From Allopusillimonas ginsengisoli (lineage in GTDB: Bacteria > Pseudomonadota > Gammaproteobacteria > Burkholderiales > Burkholderiaceae_B), in NCBI GenBank assembly GCA_005239165.1, contig RAPG01000009.1, positions 62,001 through 126,000 of the forward strand: a stretch of 64,000 nt of DNA, read 5' to 3'. Both the position numbers and the translations under genes were made by a program. A model generated the notes under the pieces. It saw nothing but the letters and a program-made list of their open reading frames with translations, had not been told where the DNA came from and did not search any database. The first letter of the stretch is position 1. The number at the start of each line of letters is the position of its first letter. Below are positions 63,209 to 64,000 of the stretch, in pieces.

Positions 63209-63880
63209 ATGGCTAGATTCCTTGCAGCGATTGCCCGCGCCATGTTTTTGGCGCTCACTTACACAAGCGCATTCGCTGGAGGGCCTATGGGCTACGAACC
63301 TTTACATGTTGCGGCTGCAAACGACAACGTAGCAGATATAGAAAAACTGCTTGCCGAAGGGGCACTCATTGATGCCCACGATACCTCGGGCTCAACAGCG
63401 CTGCTTGTCGCGACCAGAGCCAATAACGTGCACTCCGCCAAGGCGCTTATAGATGCGGGCGCAGACGTCAATAAAAAAGACGATATTAACGATAGCGCCT
63501 ATCTATACGCCGGCGCACGGGGGCATCTGGAAATTCTGAATATGGCCTTGTCGCATGGCGCAGATCTTCAAAGCACGAATCGCTACGGTGGAACCGCGCT
63601 AATCCCGGCTGCCGAGCGGGGCCATGTAGAAACTGTGCAGACACTGATTAAGGCAGGGGTAAATATTGACCATGTCAACAATCTGGGGTGGACGGCCTTG
63701 CTGGAGGCCATCATTCTAGGGCGCGGGGGTGAGCAGCACCAACAGATTGTGAGTATTTTGCTGGCGGCAGGCGCAAACCCCAATATTGCAGACCGAGATG
63801 GCGTAACCCCGCTTCTGCATGCGCGCTCACACGGTTATCGGGAGATCGAGGCCGCACTGCTCGCTGCGGGTGCAAAATAA
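63209..63880 (+). CDS. Exported ankyrin-repeat protein
   Basis: 223 residues from ATG 63209, with GGAGG upstream. A signal peptide (RFLAAIARAMFLALTYTSAFA) leads into about five ankyrin repeats: EPLHVAAANDNVADIEKLLAEG, GSTALLVATRANNVHSAKAL, a third with AYLYAGARGHLEILNMAL, GTALIPAAERGHVETVQTLI and GVTPLLHARSHGYREIEAAL. It is likely periplasmic and acts by protein binding. Small exported ankyrin proteins of this type are sometimes linked to catalase protection (AnkB), but no catalase is visible here. Confidence 0.88.
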   Translation: MARFLAAIARAMFLALTYTSAFAGGPMGYEPLHVAAANDNVADIEKLLAEGALIDAHDTSGSTALLVATRANNVHSAKALIDAGADVNKKDDINDSAYLYAGARGHLEILNMALSHGADLQSTNRYGGTALIPAAERGHVETVQTLIKAGVNIDHVNNLGWTALLEAIILGRGGEQHQQIVSILLAAGANPNIADRDGVTPLLHARSHGYREIEAALLAAGAK

Positions 63881-63910
63881 CTGAATCGCATGCGTCTACA
63901 AGCAAGGCCT

Positions 63911-64000
63911 TCACACAACTAACGTGTGTGCCTCCAGCAACTTATCAAGTCGTGGCTTAGGGCGAAACCAAACTACGACCATCTTCGTACAAGCGCGCAA
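63911..64000 (-). CDS. Possible C-terminal end of a gene entering from the right
   Basis: The minus strand is open from the right edge to TGA at 63913-63911, reading KMVVVWFRPKPRLDKLLEAH then TLVV. The composition is protein-like, but only 29 codons are visible and no family can be named. Confidence 0.3.
   Translation of the reverse strand: MRACTKMVVVWFRPKPRLDKLLEAHTLVV

Noticed and set aside
1..64000. Search for tRNA, rRNA, insertion sequences, integrases and prophage genes.
   Set aside because: None could be supported by eye; weak or very short RNA genes could still be missed.

Overview
The window looks like a chromosome segment from a beta-proteobacterium of the order Burkholderiales, most likely family Alcaligenaceae. 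The reasons are the periplasmic Bug-type (tripartite tricarboxylate) receptors, the density of IclR/LysR/GntR/AraC-controlled catabolic clusters, LIV-type ABC and TRAP transporters, and small exported DUF4148 proteins. The species cannot be fixed from sequence alone. I see no rRNA, tRNA, CRISPR array, phage or insertion sequence.

Layout. (1) 1-7.4 kb: a tightly overlapped operon with an SCP2-like protein end, an alpha/beta hydrolase, a complete LivJHMGF-type ABC importer and a metallo-beta-lactamase-fold hydrolase, facing a Bug receptor. (2) 7.6-15 kb: aldehyde dehydrogenase, 3-hydroxyisobutyrate-dehydrogenase-like enzyme and IclR regulator, then an amidase translationally coupled to a second Bug receptor, with LysR and GntR regulators. 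(3) 15-21 kb: an AraC regulator, unknown small genes, a YddA/SbmA-like ABC exporter, a DUF2165 protein and a HicB/HicA-like pair. (4) 21-31.6 kb: a GntR/FCD regulator with matching operator boxes on both sides of a divergent promoter. One arm holds a glyoxylate aminotransferase, a TRAP transporter, an enoyl-CoA hydratase and a CaiB CoA-transferase. The other holds the regulator and a large YdiJ-like FAD/Fe-S dehydrogenase.

(5) 31.7-35.1 kb: ydbH-ynbE-ydbL, the envelope lipid-bridge operon; YdbH carries a 235-residue internal tandem duplication. (6) 35.3-38.1 kb: a solitary cyanophycin-synthetase-like ATP-grasp ligase with a degenerate Mur domain and an octanucleotide tandem repeat just upstream, followed by a DUF4148 exported protein. 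(7) 38-41 kb: MscS channel, SDR enzyme and AraC regulator. (8) 41-46.7 kb: a Fur-box-preceded iron-uptake operon (TonB receptor, DUF4198, DUF3649, PepSY, DUF3325). (9) 46.7-50.5 kb: fasciclin, MsrP, SigK-like ECF sigma factor and anti-sigma factor on one strand. The promoter before fasciclin is matched base for base in its key elements and spacing by the one before the distant DUF4148 gene, which points to an ECF regulon. (10) 50.9-53 kb: a second Fur-box-preceded TonB receptor. (11) 53-64 kb: mntH, TacAT, a broken HigBA, a RelE/HTH pair, a metallophosphoesterase/lipid-kinase pair, exported proteins and several decayed gene remnants.

The candidates for an undescribed system are the ECF/fasciclin/MsrP/DUF4148 regulon, the ATP-grasp ligase with its repeat tract, and the duplicated YdbH. 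Four genes (small exported protein, dctP, aminotransferase, mntH) each need exactly one added base to restore the frame. The two in homopolymers raise the possibility of sequencing error rather than decay.
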